Assembly: GCF_014838735.1 (NCBI RefSeq)
Contig: NZ_JABUXQ010000003.1
Span: 54,136-118,135, forward strand
Direction: 5' to 3'
Source: Limosilactobacillus portuensis
GTDB lineage: Bacteria; Bacillota; Bacilli; Lactobacillales; Lactobacillaceae
DNA length: 64,000 nucleotides
The notes under the pieces were generated by a model. It was not told where the DNA came from. It saw only the letters and a program-made list of their open reading frames with translations, and made no database searches. Below are positions 20,784 through 28,703 of this stretch, one piece after another. Position 1 is the first letter of the stretch, and the number at the start of each line of letters is the position of its first letter. A program made the translations under genes and the position numbers.

Positions 20784-21675
20784 AGGTGATGGAAGTCTCC
20801 GGAAAAAAAGTCGGCGCATCCTAATATCAATCATTATTGTTTTAGTCCTGATTGCCTTACCAACCTATTTTTGGATGAAGCATACTAACCGCTATTTAGC
20901 TCTTCAAGAAAAGTCACGAATGTCCCCGGTAATTATGGTTCCTGGTAGTTCTGCAACGAAGGAACGGTTTAATCAGTTGATTGAGCTATTGAATAAGGAT
21001 ACTGATAAAAAACATAGTGTTTTGAAATTGGAAGTATATAACAATGGCAAGATTAGTTACAATGGAACGATTGCCCGAAATGATAACGAACCATTTATTA
21101 TTATTAGTTTTGAAAACAATAAGGACGGTCTTTCAAACATCAAAAAACAGGCAGCAATGCTAAACGATGCATTTGATGAATTGACTGACCAGTATTACTT
21201 TAATAACTTTAAGGCGTTTGTTCATTCAAATGGTGGATTAATCTGGACGTATTGGTTAGAACACTATTACGCTAACTATCAGGATAATATTAAAATTAAA
21301 AGTTTAATGACTCTCGGAACACCATATAACTTTGCTGAAAAGTCGATTCAAACGCCTACTCAAATGTTCACGGAATTAATAAAGTATCGTGATAAGCTGC
21401 CAAAAACGTTAAATGTCTTTTCCATTGCCGGGACGGAAAATTATGATTCTGATGGTTTGGTACCAGAAGAAAGTGTTCAAGCAGGAAAGTATATTTTTCA
21501 AAAACAAGTTGCTCATTATACGGCGATGACAGTAACCGGTGATGAGGCGCAACACTCTGATTTGCCCCAAAATAAACAAATCGTTAAGATGATTGAGGAG
21601 TACCTCCTTGATGGTCGAAATCCAAATAATCCGGTAAGTAGGAACGACGGAAGTAGGAAGAACAGTGATAATTAA
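20776..21675 (+). CDS. Membrane-anchored alpha/beta hydrolase (DUF915-like)
   Basis: 299 residues: a basic N-terminus, one hydrophobic segment at about residues 13-33 (signal anchor) and an extracellular alpha/beta-hydrolase domain. VIMVPGSSATKERFNQLI resembles the oxyanion segment of DUF915 enzymes, and FVHSNGGLIW supplies the nucleophile elbow Ser in a His-Ser-Asn-Gly-Gly context. An Asp lies in DSDGLVPEESV and a candidate catalytic His in AQHSDLPQN. It overlaps the EIIC-like permease by 8 bp (shared ATGG region) and lies before srtA. Substrate unknown. Confidence 0.8.
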   Translation: MVKGDGSLRKKSRRILISIIIVLVLIALPTYFWMKHTNRYLALQEKSRMSPVIMVPGSSATKERFNQLIELLNKDTDKKHSVLKLEVYNNGKISYNGTIARNDNEPFIIISFENNKDGLSNIKKQAAMLNDAFDELTDQYYFNNFKAFVHSNGGLIWTYWLEHYYANYQDNIKIKSLMTLGTPYNFAEKSIQTPTQMFTELIKYRDKLPKTLNVFSIAGTENYDSDGLVPEESVQAGKYIFQKQVAHYTAMTVTGDEAQHSDLPQNKQIVKMIEEYLLDGRNPNNPVSRNDGSRKNSDN

Positions 21676-21744
21676 AGTTTCTGTTCAAAAGATGGAAAAC
21701 AGGTTATACTATGTCTATCTAATTGAACAAGAGGGATAAGTAGG

Positions 21745-22458
21745 ATGAAACAACAAAAAAAATCACGGGGATGGCTGCGCTGGACCGCGGTAGTTATCTT
21801 GCTATTAATTGCGGTAGTTCTCATTTTTAACCAGCAAATTAAGTATTACTTAACTGAAAGTTATCGACCGCAGATCACTCGTCAAGCAATTAAAGAGAAT
21901 CAAAGTAAGCAAAGCAGTGCTAACTACGACTATAGCAATGCACAGGATCTAAGCTTACAGACCGTTGCAAGGGCACGAGCAAAGAAACAACCAATTAACA
22001 TTATTGGTGAGATTACTGTGCCAGCAATTGACATGACAATTCCGATTGCTAATGGTGTTGATAACACAACGTTAGCTTTAGCAGCCGGGACACTACGACC
22101 AAACATGAAGATGGGGGAAGGTAACTATGCGTTGGCTGGTCATAATATGGCTAACGGTAGTAAGGTTTTGTTCTCTCCCCTGTATTCTAAGTCTAAGGTT
22201 GGTCAAAAAGTGTACATTACTGACTTGAAGAACGTTTATGAATACAAAATTTATGAACGGAAGATTATCTCGCCTTCACAGGTTGAGGTAGTTAATAATA
22301 CCAAGAATAAGATTATTACTCTGATTACTTGTGATGAAACCGGTGCTCGCCGATTAATGGTTCGCGGTAGCTTTGTTAAGAAGATGCCATTTAATGAAGC
22401 CCCTCAGCAAGTACAGCATAATTTTAGCAGTAAGTATACGACAGGAAGAAATTCATAA
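21745..22458 (+). CDS. srtA: Class A sortase
   Basis: Membrane-bound transpeptidase that cleaves LPXTG motifs and joins the threonine to peptidoglycan cross-bridges. 237 residues with an N-terminal membrane anchor (about residues 13-30). The catalytic triad is visible: His in LAGHNM, Cys in TLITCDE and Arg in RRLMVRG. The residues before the catalytic domain form a linker. It has its own TATACT box (21705-21710) and GAGGGAT ribosome site. It is the expected anchoring enzyme for the large LPXTG adhesin encoded at 28.5-36.9 kb. Confidence 0.95.
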   Translation: MKQQKKSRGWLRWTAVVILLLIAVVLIFNQQIKYYLTESYRPQITRQAIKENQSKQSSANYDYSNAQDLSLQTVARARAKKQPINIIGEITVPAIDMTIPIANGVDNTTLALAAGTLRPNMKMGEGNYALAGHNMANGSKVLFSPLYSKSKVGQKVYITDLKNVYEYKIYERKIISPSQVEVVNNTKNKIITLITCDETGARRLMVRGSFVKKMPFNEAPQQVQHNFSSKYTTGRNS

Positions 22459-22467
22459 ATAAAAAAG

Positions 22468-22512
22468 ATGCATGACAAGAATCGTTAATGGCTTCTATCA
22501 TGCATCCTTTTT
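22468..22512 (+). terminator. Terminator after srtA
   Basis: Perfect 9-bp stem GATGCATGA (22468-22476) / TCATGCATC (22498-22506) followed by CTTTTT. Confidence 0.75.
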
Positions 22513-22515
22513 ATT

Positions 22516-22724
22516 TTTCGAGAACCTTGAGCTAATGACGGTTCTACTGCAATTTAGTCAAAACGTGCTCGCACTAACCTTCCTCGAGCTAACGTTCTAT
22601 TGCAACTTAGTCAAGAACTGCTCGCCAGGAACTTGCTAGAGCTAACAACCTCCCTCCCGGATGCTTTCAGCATCCAGTCGGGAGAAATTGTTAGCTTTCC
22701 GCAAGTTCTCTGCTGGCTCGCACT
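22516..22724 (-). repeat. Nested-hairpin repeat with degenerate tandem half-units (copy A)
   Basis: On the minus strand this matches the elements at 46 and 48 kb. The hairpin core is GAACTTGC (22629-22636) with GCAAGTTC (22701-22708), AGCTAACAA (22640-22648) with TTGTTAGCT (22688-22696), CTCCC/GGGAG, and GATGCT/AGCATC at the tip. Beyond the core, 22516-22620 holds two further degenerate copies of the 3' arm, each ending in a TAGAAC-like string. It lies between convergent srtA and a minus-strand small gene. No protein is supported. Confidence 0.75.
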
Positions 22725-22841
22725 CTATTTTTCAACCTTTTTTGCTTCATCCATTGCCTTCATTAATGAAGGGTTCTTTGAATGACAGTCCTTGATCATT
22801 TGGTAATCTTCTTCGTTTAATTCAACAACGTACTTTGTCAT
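22725..22841 (-). CDS. Small 38-residue protein, unknown
   Basis: A short frame running from ATG 22841 to TAG 22725 on the minus strand. It starts MTKYVVELNEEDYQMIKD and ends in a charged MDEAKKVEK tail. It has a GCGAGG ribosome site and a convincing minus-strand promoter: TTGCTA, 16 nt, TATAGT in the region 22870-22900. The composition (Glu/Lys-rich, one Cys) suggests a small helical cytoplasmic protein. I do not recognise it. It reads toward the repeat element, which could act as its terminator. Confidence 0.6.
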   Translation of the reverse strand: MTKYVVELNEEDYQMIKDCHSKNPSLMKAMDEAKKVEK

Positions 22842-22912
22842 AATAATTGCCTCGCTTTCCATAAATCGTAACTATACTATACCACAAGAATCTAGCAATA
22901 CTTGGCGGAAAT

Positions 22913-23383
22913 TTACTGGGCTTTAATTTCATGACTTAGTTTCTTCAACCAGAACGGGAGGGCTTCAGCAAGGCTGTGGTAAGTGTCCTCAAAGCGGTGG
23001 GTATACCAAGGATCGGGAATTACTGTGCCTTCTTTTCCCGGAACAATGTCGTATACCTGGTAGATCTTATAACGATCGATCGCTGGGGCCATTCGCAAGA
23101 GGTTGCGTTTATTCATATCGTCCATGCAGACAATATAGTCAGCGGAGTCAAAGTCAGCTTTTGTGATGGGGCGGGAAACCAGGCCGCTGGGATCTAAGTG
23201 ATGGTGACGCATTGTCTTTTGTGCACCAGGATGAGGAGAATTGCCTTCTTCTTCATTGCTAGTAGCTGCGGAATCAATTTCAATTTGGTCGCTTAAATGT
23301 TCTTGAGCAACCATTTGGCGGAACATTGCCTCTGCCATTGGAGAACGGCAGATATTGCCGAGACAGACAAAAATAATTTTCAT
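22913..23383 (-). CDS. Low molecular weight protein-tyrosine-phosphatase
   Basis: 156 residues from ATG 23383. The P-loop CLGNICRS near the N-terminus is the CX5RS signature of low-Mr tyrosine phosphatases, and DPWYTHRFEDTY near the C-terminus supplies the general-acid Asp. Cytoplasmic. Likely substrates are phosphotyrosine proteins, for instance in exopolysaccharide or stress signalling, but the partner kinase is not in this window. I choose 23383 because GAGGTGG sits 5 nt upstream; the GTG at 23392 lies within that site. Confidence 0.93.
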   Translation of the reverse strand: MKIIFVCLGNICRSPMAEAMFRQMVAQEHLSDQIEIDSAATSNEEEGNSPHPGAQKTMRHHHLDPSGLVSRPITKADFDSADYIVCMDDMNKRNLLRMAPAIDRYKIYQVYDIVPGKEGTVIPDPWYTHRFEDTYHSLAEALPFWLKKLSHEIKAQ

Positions 23384-23522
23384 TTTAACCACCTCATAGT
23401 TATCTTTCTTTCATCATACCGGATTTGCTAATTTTTTGCTAAATTGATGATTTAAGTATCGCTCTTAAATGATCAATTTGATATTATAATTGTTACTAAA
23501 AAATAATAGAGGAGGAAGAGAA

Positions 23523-24086
23523 ATGGTAGCGACAATTGTTGTCATTGTAATTATTGTGTTACTAGTTGCTCTTTATGCTGGCCTGTACAACGGTCTAGTA
23601 CAATTACGGACTCATGCTCAGGAGTCCTGGAGTCAAATTGATGTTCAGCTCCAACGACGGAATGACTTAATTCCTAACTTGGTTTCAACGGTTAAGGGGT
23701 ACAGCAAATACGAAGCAAGCACCTTAGAAAAGGTTACCCAGTTACGGAGCCAATTAGAAAATGTTCCAGATGATGATCACGCACAAAAAATGGCGGTTTC
23801 TAATGAATTGACAGGAACATTACGCTCCTTATTTGCGGTTGCTGAAAATTATCCTGACTTGAAGGCTAGTACCCAGTATCAATCATTAATGGAAGAGTTA
23901 AGCAACACTGAAAATAAGATTGCTTATTCTCGTCAACTGTACAATTCAACTGTTGCTAACTTGGATGCTAAAATTCAATCATTTCCAAGTAACATTGTTG
24001 CCAAAATTCATCATTTTAAGCAGATGGATTACCTTCAAGTGCCAAAGGAAACAAAAGAAGTACCAAAGGTTTCATTTGATAATTAG
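23523..24086 (+). CDS. lemA: LemA family membrane protein
   Basis: 187 residues: an N-terminal membrane helix (about residues 2-22) followed by long helices with the conserved WSQIDVQLQRRNDLIPNLV and later NYPDLKAS and YNSTVANLDAKI segments of the LemA family. The start is ATG 23523 with GGAGGAAGAG before it; the frame is open further upstream but without a ribosome site. TATAAT at 23485-23490. It forms a pair with htpX 10 nt downstream, the usual Firmicutes arrangement for membrane protein quality control. Molecular role unclear. Confidence 0.93.
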   Translation: MVATIVVIVIIVLLVALYAGLYNGLVQLRTHAQESWSQIDVQLQRRNDLIPNLVSTVKGYSKYEASTLEKVTQLRSQLENVPDDDHAQKMAVSNELTGTLRSLFAVAENYPDLKASTQYQSLMEELSNTENKIAYSRQLYNSTVANLDAKIQSFPSNIVAKIHHFKQMDYLQVPKETKEVPKVSFDN

Positions 24087-24096
24087 GTGATGCCTA

Positions 24097-24996
24097 ATGT
24101 TATACCAACAAATAGCTAAAAATAAGCGAAAAACAATTTTTGTTTTGGCCGGGTTCTTAATTCTTGTAGCACTAATTGGTGCGGCAATTGGTTACCTATT
24201 TGCGGGAACAGCAGTAGGGGGAATTATAATTGCCGGAGTTCTGGCAGTAATTTATATGTCGGTCATGGTTAGCCAATCAACCGATGTAGTAATGAACATG
24301 AATAATGCTCAGGAAGTTCATTCGGCACAGGAAGCGCCTGAACTTTGGCATGTCGTTGAAGATATGGCAATGGTTGCTCAAGTTCCGATGCCACGAGTAT
24401 TTATCATTAATGATCCAAGCCCTAATGCGTTTGCTACGGGAAATGATCCCCAACACTCTGCAGTTGCCGCAACAACAGGTCTTCTCCAAATAATGAACCG
24501 GGAAGAATTAGAGGGCGTGATGGGACACGAAATGAGTCACGTGCGCAACTATGATATTCGACTTCAAACAATTGCGCTCGCCCTGTCAGCAGCGATTACG
24601 GCTTTAGTTAATTTTGCCGGTAATTTCTGGTGGTTTGGCGGTGGGCGGAGGTCGGATGACGACGATGATAGTGCGATTGGTATTTTTGCCATCATTGGTT
24701 CGATTTTGTTAATTATCTTGGCTCCGTTAGCTGCTTCGATTGCTCAAATGGCATTATCGCGTAATCGAGAGTATTTAGCTGATGCTGGGGCCGTGGAGTT
24801 AACACGGAATCCTCATGGCTTGATTAGCGCGTTACAAAAACTGCAAAATGCGCAACCGATGAAGAACGTTGCACCAAGTAGTTCATCACTCTATATTAGT
24901 GATCCAGAACTTAACCGCCGTCATAAACGATTTGCGCACCTCTTTGACACTCATCCGCCCCTAGAGGAACGGATTGCACGATTAGAGGAGATGTAG
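24097..24996 (+). CDS. htpX: Membrane zinc metalloprotease HtpX
   Basis: M48-family protease of the cytoplasmic membrane that degrades damaged membrane proteins. 299 residues with two N-terminal membrane helices (about residues 15-60), the zinc motif GHEMSHVRN (about 143-151), a second pair of hydrophobic segments near 160-215, and the third zinc ligand Glu in [14 protein letters not shown]. The last part contains [10 protein letters not shown], a family signature. Co-transcribed with lemA and ended by a strong terminator. Confidence 0.96.
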   Translation: MLYQQIAKNKRKTIFVLAGFLILVALIGAAIGYLFAGTAVGGIIIAGVLAVIYMSVMVSQSTDVVMNMNNAQEVHSAQEAPELWHVVEDMAMVAQVPMPRVFIINDPSPNAFATGNDPQHSAVAATTGLLQIMNREELEGVMGHEMSHVRNYDIRLQTIALALSAAITALVNFAGNFWWFGGGRRSDDDDDSAIGIFAIIGSILLIILAPLAASIAQMALSRNREYLADAGAVELTRNPHGLISALQKLQNAQPMKNVAPSSSSLYISDPELNRRHKRFAHLFDTHPPLEERIARLEEM

Positions 24997-25028
24997 GTAT
25001 TTAGGTTTTTATTCATACAAGTATCATG

Positions 25029-25064
25029 GCGACCTTATTCGGTTTGGGATAAGGTCGCTTTTTT
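25029..25064 (+). terminator. Terminator after htpX
   Basis: Perfect 10-bp stem GCGACCTTAT (25029-25038) / ATAAGGTCGC (25049-25058) followed by six T. Confidence 0.85.
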
Positions 25065-25159
25065 GTAGCAAATCGAGATCTAAGTAGCTGACTCGTACTC
25101 TAATAGTGTGATATACTTAATAAGCTAGACTTAGATATAGGAGATAGAGGAGCTTTTCC

Positions 25160-26542
25160 ATGAAAATGAAATTGGCCGAAATTGCGAAGGCAATCGGCGC
25201 AGAAAACAATATTGAACAATGGAAAGATGTTGAAATTACGAGTGTCGCCTTTGATAGTCGACAACTTGATTCAGGAGCATTATTTATTCCACTTCAAGGA
25301 GCCCAAGATGGCCACCAATATGTTGAGAGCGCTTTTGCAAACGGCGCAGTTGCAACTCTATGGGCAAGTGATCACGATGTAACAACGACAGAGGACCAAC
25401 CAATTCTTGTCGTTGATGATCCGCTTGAATCATTACAACAATTAAGTAAGTACTACTTACATAAAATTAACCCAATCGTTGTTGCGGTTACTGGGAGTAA
25501 TGGTAAGACAACTACTAAGGATATGACCGCTTCAATCCTCAGTACCCAGTTGAACGTTACAAAGACTCACGCGAACTTCAATAATGAGATTGGGGTACCG
25601 GTAACTCTTTTGAATATGGAATCCAGTACCGAGGTTGTTGTAGTTGAAATGGGGATGGATCGTCCTGGTCAGCTTGATTTCTTGAGTAAGTTAGTGTCCC
25701 CTGATTTCGCGGTAATAACAATGATTGGCGAGGCCCATATCGAATTCTTTGGGACACGGGACAAGATTGCTGATGCAAAGATGGAGATTGTTCATGGCTT
25801 AAAAGAAGATGGAACTTTCATTTTTAATGGTGATGAACCATTGCTTCAAGAACGCGCAGCTAATGTTGAACAACGCAAGGTTACATTTGGTCGCCAATTA
25901 ACTGATGATTTCTACGCAACGAGTGTTAAACAGCACGAGACTTCAATCGACTTTAAGGTTAACGAATGGCCGGATGAGGAATTCACAATCCCAATGGTTG
26001 GTGAATACAATGTTAATAATGCATTAGCCGCAATTGCGGTTGGCAAACAGCTTCACATTACGCCAGCACACATCAAGAAAGCATTGAAGAATGTTGAACT
26101 AACTGAAAATCGTGCAGAGTGGGTTGACGGTGCTCAAGGGGAGAAAATTCTGAGTGACGTTTATAATTCCAACCCGACAGCTGCTAAGCAAGTCTTGAAG
26201 ACGATTGAAGAATTGCCAACAGCTGGTAAGCGGATCGCTGTTTTGGGTGATATGCTTGAATTAGGGGATGCCTCAGCACGGCTTCATGCTAGTTTAGCCG
26301 CTAATATTGATCCTAAAAAGATCGAAGAAGTTTACCTTGTTGGTTCAGAGATGGAAAATCTTCGAAATGCCTTAGAAGAGCAGGACTACCCTGCTTCAGC
26401 AATTCACCATTATTCCACGACTGAATTGGACAAGCTAGTGGCAGATTTACAGGCAACGATTAATGCCGATGATCTCGTATTATTAAAGGCTAGCCACGGG
26501 ATTCACTTAGAGAAAGTTTTAGCTGAATTAACAACAAAATAG
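25160..26542 (+). CDS. murF: UDP-N-acetylmuramoyl-tripeptide--D-alanyl-D-alanine ligase
   Basis: Adds the D-Ala-D-Ala (or D-Ala-D-Lac) dipeptide to the muramyl tripeptide, the last cytoplasmic step of the stem peptide. 460 residues with the Mur ligase ATP loop VTGSNGKTTTKDMTA (about 112-126), central NNEIGVPVTLL and MGMDRPGQ, and C-terminal SDVYNSNPTAAK and LGDMLELG. Promoter CTGACT-18-TATACT (25088-25117); GAGGAG ribosome site. Followed by a hairpin that sits just before cshA, as in other lactobacilli where murF and cshA are neighbours. Confidence 0.96.
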   Translation: MKMKLAEIAKAIGAENNIEQWKDVEITSVAFDSRQLDSGALFIPLQGAQDGHQYVESAFANGAVATLWASDHDVTTTEDQPILVVDDPLESLQQLSKYYLHKINPIVVAVTGSNGKTTTKDMTASILSTQLNVTKTHANFNNEIGVPVTLLNMESSTEVVVVEMGMDRPGQLDFLSKLVSPDFAVITMIGEAHIEFFGTRDKIADAKMEIVHGLKEDGTFIFNGDEPLLQERAANVEQRKVTFGRQLTDDFYATSVKQHETSIDFKVNEWPDEEFTIPMVGEYNVNNALAAIAVGKQLHITPAHIKKALKNVELTENRAEWVDGAQGEKILSDVYNSNPTAAKQVLKTIEELPTAGKRIAVLGDMLELGDASARLHASLAANIDPKKIEEVYLVGSEMENLRNALEEQDYPASAIHHYSTTELDKLVADLQATINADDLVLLKASHGIHLEKVLAELTTK

Positions 26543-26550
26543 ATAGCAAG

Positions 26551-26592
26551 ACCAGCCGACAGACAGAGCTTGTTTAGTCGGCTGGTAATTTT
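26551..26592 (+). terminator. Hairpin between murF and cshA, terminator-like
   Basis: ACCAGCCGAC (26551-26560) pairs perfectly with GTCGGCTGGT (26577-26586), followed by AATTTTT. The cshA ribosome site AGGAGGA begins at 26594, so there is no room for a promoter between them. Confidence 0.7.
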
Positions 26593-26606
26593 TAGGAGGA
26601 ACATAT

Positions 26607-28112
26607 TTGAAGTTTAGTGAATTAGGATTGTCAGATAGTTTATTAAAGGCAATCAAACGGAGTGGTTATGAAGAAGCAACACCGATTCAAGAACAAACCA
26701 TTCCAATGGTATTAAAGGGACAAGACGTAATTGGTCAAGCACAGACAGGTACGGGGAAAACAGCTGCGTTTGGGTTGCCAATTATTGAACACGTTGATAC
26801 GGATAACCCTAATATTCAAGCAATTATCATCTCGCCAACTCGGGAATTAGCGATCCAAACTCAAGAGGAACTATTCCGTTTAGGGAAAGATAAGCATGTT
26901 CGGGTGCAAGTTGTATACGGTGGGGCTGATATCCGTCGCCAAATCCGGAACTTAAAGCAACACCCGCAAATCCTTGTGGGGACGCCGGGACGACTCCGTG
27001 ATCACCTGAACCGCCATACGGTAAAGCTAGACCACATCAAAACATTAGTGCTCGATGAAGCGGATGAAATGCTGAATATGGGATTTTTGGATGATATTGA
27101 AGCGATTATCAACCAAACACCTGCTGATCGGCAAACACTCTTATTCTCCGCCACAATGCCACCAGAAATTAAGAAGATCGGGGTTAAGTTTATGACTGAC
27201 CCGACAATGGTGCGGATTAAAGCAAAGGAATTAACAACTGATTTAGTTGATCAATATTACGTTAAAGCTCGGGACTACGAAAAGTTTGATATTATGACTC
27301 GGCTGATTGATGTTCAGGATCCAGATCTTACCATTGTTTTTGGTCGGACTAAGCGCCGGGTTGATGAATTATCACGGGGGCTAATTGCTCGTGGCTATAA
27401 TGCAGCTGGGATCCATGGTGATCTAAGTCAGGATCGCCGGACTAAGATCATGAAGCAATTCAAACGCGGTGAACTGGATATCCTTGTTGCAACCGATGTG
27501 GCAGCGCGGGGATTAGATATTTCCGGGGTAACCCACGTATACAACTACGATATTCCGTCAGATCCGGACAGCTATGTTCACCGAATTGGCCGGACTGGTC
27601 GTGCCGGACATCATGGTGTTTCTTTAACATTTGTTACACCAAATGAAATGGATTACCTGCGAGAAATCGAAAAATTAACCCGGGTTCGGATGCTCCCATT
27701 AAAGCCACCAACGGCTGAGGAAGCATTTAAGGGGCAAGTTGCCAGTGCTTTTAATGATATTGATGAGCTGATTTCTCAAGATTCCACGGAACGTTACCAA
27801 GAGTCTGCAGAGAAGTTATTAGCAACCCACGATGCCACCGATTTGGTTGCTGCATTACTGAATGAAATGACTAAGGAACCAGCTAGTGATGTGCCAGTTA
27901 AAATCACACCAGAACGGCCATTACCACGGCGGAATCACCGTAATGGGCGCTCAGGACATGGTTACCGTGGTCCACGTGAGCATCGCCATAACAACTATGG
28001 TAGTCATCGTCGCCATAACAACGGTGGTCGGAGTCGTTCCCGTCGTCACGATAATCATGGTAGTAATCATTCTAGTCGACATGCGTTTAATATCCGTCAT
28101 CGGGAAGATTAG
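26607..28112 (+). CDS. cshA: DEAD-box ATP-dependent RNA helicase CshA
   Basis: 501-residue RNA helicase of the RNA degradosome/cold-adaptation class. All core motifs are present: the Q motif TPIQEQTIP, AQTGTGKTAAF (I), PTRELAIQ (Ia), DEADEML (II), SATMPP (III), VFGRTKRR, ATDVAARGLDISG (V) and HRIGRTGRAG (VI). The last 70 residues are a basic, His/Arg/Asn/Gly-rich RNA-binding tail. Start is TTG 26607, 6 nt after AGGAGGA. A strong hairpin lies directly upstream, so expression depends on read-through from murF or on an internal promoter. Confidence 0.96.
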   Translation: MKFSELGLSDSLLKAIKRSGYEEATPIQEQTIPMVLKGQDVIGQAQTGTGKTAAFGLPIIEHVDTDNPNIQAIIISPTRELAIQTQEELFRLGKDKHVRVQVVYGGADIRRQIRNLKQHPQILVGTPGRLRDHLNRHTVKLDHIKTLVLDEADEMLNMGFLDDIEAIINQTPADRQTLLFSATMPPEIKKIGVKFMTDPTMVRIKAKELTTDLVDQYYVKARDYEKFDIMTRLIDVQDPDLTIVFGRTKRRVDELSRGLIARGYNAAGIHGDLSQDRRTKIMKQFKRGELDILVATDVAARGLDISGVTHVYNYDIPSDPDSYVHRIGRTGRAGHHGVSLTFVTPNEMDYLREIEKLTRVRMLPLKPPTAEEAFKGQVASAFNDIDELISQDSTERYQESAEKLLATHDATDLVAALLNEMTKEPASDVPVKITPERPLPRRNHRNGRSGHGYRGPREHRHNNYGSHRRHNNGGRSRSRRHDNHGSNHSSRHAFNIRHRED

Positions 28113-28136
28113 ACTAGCTGAGATTTAAAATTTAAG

Positions 28137-28183
28137 GCAATTCAGAGATTTAGTTAAACTGATACCTCTGAATTGCTTTTTTT
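28137..28183 (+). terminator. Terminator after cshA
   Basis: Perfect 11-bp stem GCAATTCAGAG (28137-28147) / CTCTGAATTGC (28166-28176) followed by seven T. Confidence 0.85.
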
Positions 28184-28461
28184 ATTTAGGACTAATTGAT
28201 AGTAAGTAAAGTTAATTGCTTATAAGTTACCAATAAGTTAAACTAATTGTGTAGTAATTTTGAAAAAATTTTTCGATTTACTAATCAGGAAAATGTTTAT
28301 CAAAAGGAAATGAAATATAGGATAATCGATTGCTTTACGAAGAAAGTATAAATTAACTATTAGTTTATTGACTGATAGTATGATTAGTTAATCATAAGTA
28401 ACTAATTTTGGAGTAAGTAATCGATTTTGTTGTAGTTAACAAAATTAGGGGAGGATATTCA
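28184..28461. other. AT-rich upstream region of the adhesin gene
   Basis: About 280 bp without a gene. It is very AT-rich and contains a 16-bp palindrome ATGATTAGTTAATCAT (28380-28395), repeated AGTTAA/TTAACT-like strings, and a TTGACT at 28368-28373 without a well-placed -10 box. It ends in a strong GGGGAGGA ribosome site. It probably holds the adhesin promoter and an operator, but I cannot fix either. Confidence 0.35.
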
Positions 28462-28683
28462 ATGGTATCAAAGAATAACCGGAAATTAATTGCAAGCAAG
28501 AATCGGAAGAACGAAAAGCAACGGTTTGGCTTACGAAAGTTAAATGTTGGTGTTGCTTCTGTCCTTTTAGGGGTAACTTTTAGTGTATATGGCGGTGGAC
28601 AACTAGTCGCTCACGCTGATACTACTAATGCCGGCGATCAGGCAGCTGACACCCAGAAAACCAATGAGGGGGGTCATCCTTAG
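28462..28683 (+). CDS. Adhesin fragment 1: YSIRK signal peptide
   Basis: 73 residues from ATG 28462 with GGGGAGGA at good spacing. RFGLRKLNVGVASVLLG is the YSIRK-G/S signal motif used by LPXTG proteins exported at the division septum; cleavage is expected after VAHA. The frame stops at TAG 28681 just after a run of six G. Reading on in the +1 frame gives continuous sequence into fragment 2. Confidence 0.75.
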   Translation: MVSKNNRKLIASKNRKNEKQRFGLRKLNVGVASVLLGVTFSVYGGGQLVAHADTTNAGDQAADTQKTNEGGHP

Positions 28684-28703
28684 TTGATCAGAAGCAGGTT
28701 ACT

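Noticed and set aside
22516-22724. CRISPR-like array
   Set aside because: Units are palindromic and degenerate, with no constant direct repeat alternating with unique spacers, and no cas genes are nearby. The same applies to 47.8-48.2 kb.
22600-22785. 61-codon plus-strand frame
   Set aside because: It runs through the palindromic repeat and antisense over the small 38-residue gene, with no ribosome site.
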